Shown: positions 63,456 to 64,000 of the stretch, piece after piece
Layout: every line of letters starts with the position of its first letter
Position numbering within the stretch: position 1 is the stretch's first letter
The notes under the pieces: generated by a model
Database searches by the model: none
Seen by the model: the letters and a program-made list of their open reading frames with translations, nothing else
Told to the model about the DNA's origin: nothing
Program-made: the position numbers and the translations under genes
DNA from: JAAYAY01 sp963674575
GTDB lineage: Bacteria > Planctomycetota > Planctomycetia > Pirellulales > Thermoguttaceae
Reading direction: 5' to 3'
Assembly (NCBI GenBank): GCA_963674575.2
Contig: CAXXQT010000009.1
Span: forward strand, 372,001 to 436,000
DNA length: 64,000 nt

Positions 63456-63770
63456 GTTGGAATCCAGGCTTCAGCCTATGGTTCGTAGCGGTGGTATCCT
63501 TGCCGCCGAAAAACCTCGTTGGTCTGCTTGGCGGACCGCACGGCGGAGCGTGCCTGCTACATTTGTTGGAGTCCAGGCTTCAGCCTGCTGTTCGTAGCGG
63601 TGGCATCCTTGCCGCCGAAAAACCTCGTTGGTCTGCTTGGCGGACCGCACGGCGGAGCGTGCCTGCTACATTTGTTGGAGTCCAGGCTTCAGCCTGTGGT
63701 TCGTAGCGGTGGCATCCCTGCCGCCGTAAAAGTCTCGTCGACTCGGCGGCAAGGATGCCACCGCTACGAA
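63456..63770. repeat. tandem 110-bp repeat carrying family A palindromes
   Basis: Units start at 63456, 63565 and 63675, each opening with GTTGGA(G/A)TCCAGGCTTCAGC, then TTCGTAGCGGTGGCATCC, TTGGCGGACCGCACGGCGGAG and GTGCCTGCTACATTT. The first two units are nearly identical. The third is cut short and ends in an inverted copy, TTCGTAGCGGTGG (about 63701) facing CCACCGCTACGAA (about 63757). It separates the DUF1501 gene from the next gene upstream. No ORF is supported. Confidence 0.88.
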
Positions 63771-63775
63771 AGAGG

Positions 63776-64000
63776 TCAAGTTAACTGGTAATCCGGCAAG
63801 CAAGCGATTGCGAGAACAAGGTCTTCCAACCGCTCGGGAGTGCTTGTCATTTCGACCGCTGCATCGCTGTCCGGCAGCAGGAGATCCGTGAAAAAGGGCA
63901 GCGAGGCGGCCAGGTCGGTTTTACCGTGGGCCACCGCAAACGACTGCACGTTAAGGTCGTAGAGACTCTTGCCCTCTGGAGCCAGCATTTCAGCGGCCAG
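63776..64000 (-). CDS. C-terminal end of a probable DUF1800 protein, truncated by window edge
   Basis: Seventy-four codons are open to the end of the window and end at TGA 63776-63778. The visible part (DLAASLPFFTDLLLPD... ERLEDLVLAIACLPDYQL) matches the short helical end of DUF1800 proteins, which finish in a PEFQL-like motif, and the neighbour is DUF1501, the usual partner. The assignment rests on context and a weak motif. The start lies outside the window. Confidence 0.5.
   Translation of the reverse strand: MAAEMLAPEGKSLYDLNVQSFAVAHGKTDLAASLPFFTDLLLPDSDAAVEMTSTPERLEDLVLAIACLPDYQLT

Noticed and set aside
63456..63770. Possible CRISPR array
   Set aside because: Units are contiguous with no unique spacers, and no cas genes are present; it is a plain tandem repeat.

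Overview
The window looks like a piece of a planctomycete chromosome (Pirellulales-like, high GC). Pointers to this are a Tat-exported DUF1501 protein beside a probable DUF1800 protein, a DUF1559 prepilin-like protein, a one-cysteine-motif sulfatase, a serine/threonine kinase fused to a formylglycine-generating-enzyme (SUMF1) domain, an alkaline-ceramidase-like protein, an NPYASP-type small membrane protein and a class II (B12) ribonucleotide reductase. The taxonomic placement is inference from gene families. About 46 protein-coding loci are supported, of which four are broken or fragmentary and two run off the window ends. No rRNA, tRNA or CRISPR array was seen.

Layout. 1-6.3 kb: 3' end of an alpha-L-rhamnosidase, then a polyphosphate cluster (CHAD protein, Ppx/GppA, Ppk1). 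6.4-12 kb: transglutaminase-like lipoprotein, conserved hypothetical, membrane proteins, and csrA preceded by a 59-residue ORF. 12.6-16.6 kb: a mobile-element and repeat cluster: a broken TPR gene, a REP-associated Y1 transposase bounded by 20-bp inverted repeats, and an IS110/IS1111-type element inserted exactly at the outer edge of that repeat. 16.5-21 kb: lipoprotein, then a processive GT2 synthase with its membrane-fusion partner (exopolysaccharide export). 21-25 kb: a HisKA_2 kinase / sigma-54 response-regulator pair, preceded by a 322-bp element of nested inverted repeats. 25.3-30.7 kb: DUF1559 protein, nrdJ with two candidate NrdR boxes, XRE regulator. 30.8-33.7 kb: sulfatase, a small protein, and a Cys-rich glycosyltransferase-like protein. 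33.8-41.8 kb: complete type I restriction-modification system (hsdM-hsdS-hsdR) flanked by copies of one repeat and followed by a degenerate copy of the 3' end of the neighbouring ceramidase-like gene. 41.8-53.2 kb (all minus strand): ceramidase-like protein, tandem GT2 protein, kinase-SUMF1 fusion, glycyl-tRNA synthetase, a Flp pilin-like protein with a long Gly/Asn/Ser/His repeat tail, a HAMP protein, ComB-like phosphatase. 53.4-58.2 kb: futalosine-pathway menaquinone cluster (UbiD-like, MenG/UbiE, UbiX, UbiA-like, MqnE), then NUDIX, tex (frameshifted in this sequence), a receiver protein, a small membrane protein, and DUF1501 with the end of a probable DUF1800 gene.

The most interesting object is the IS110/IS1111 element. 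Its right non-coding end can fold into a stem with an internal loop whose two sides carry GGGGTCAT and GGAGTTGAT. These correspond to the two halves of the apparent target (GGAGTTGAT-ACT-ATGACCCC), an uninterrupted copy of which survives 160 bp downstream of the element. This is the architecture expected of a bridge/seeker RNA target-binding loop, read against its own insertion site and the REP-like repeat of the adjacent RAYT transposase.

Several genes carry single-base frameshifts, mostly in homopolymers (tex three times, the TPR gene once). Some apparent pseudogenes may therefore be sequence errors.
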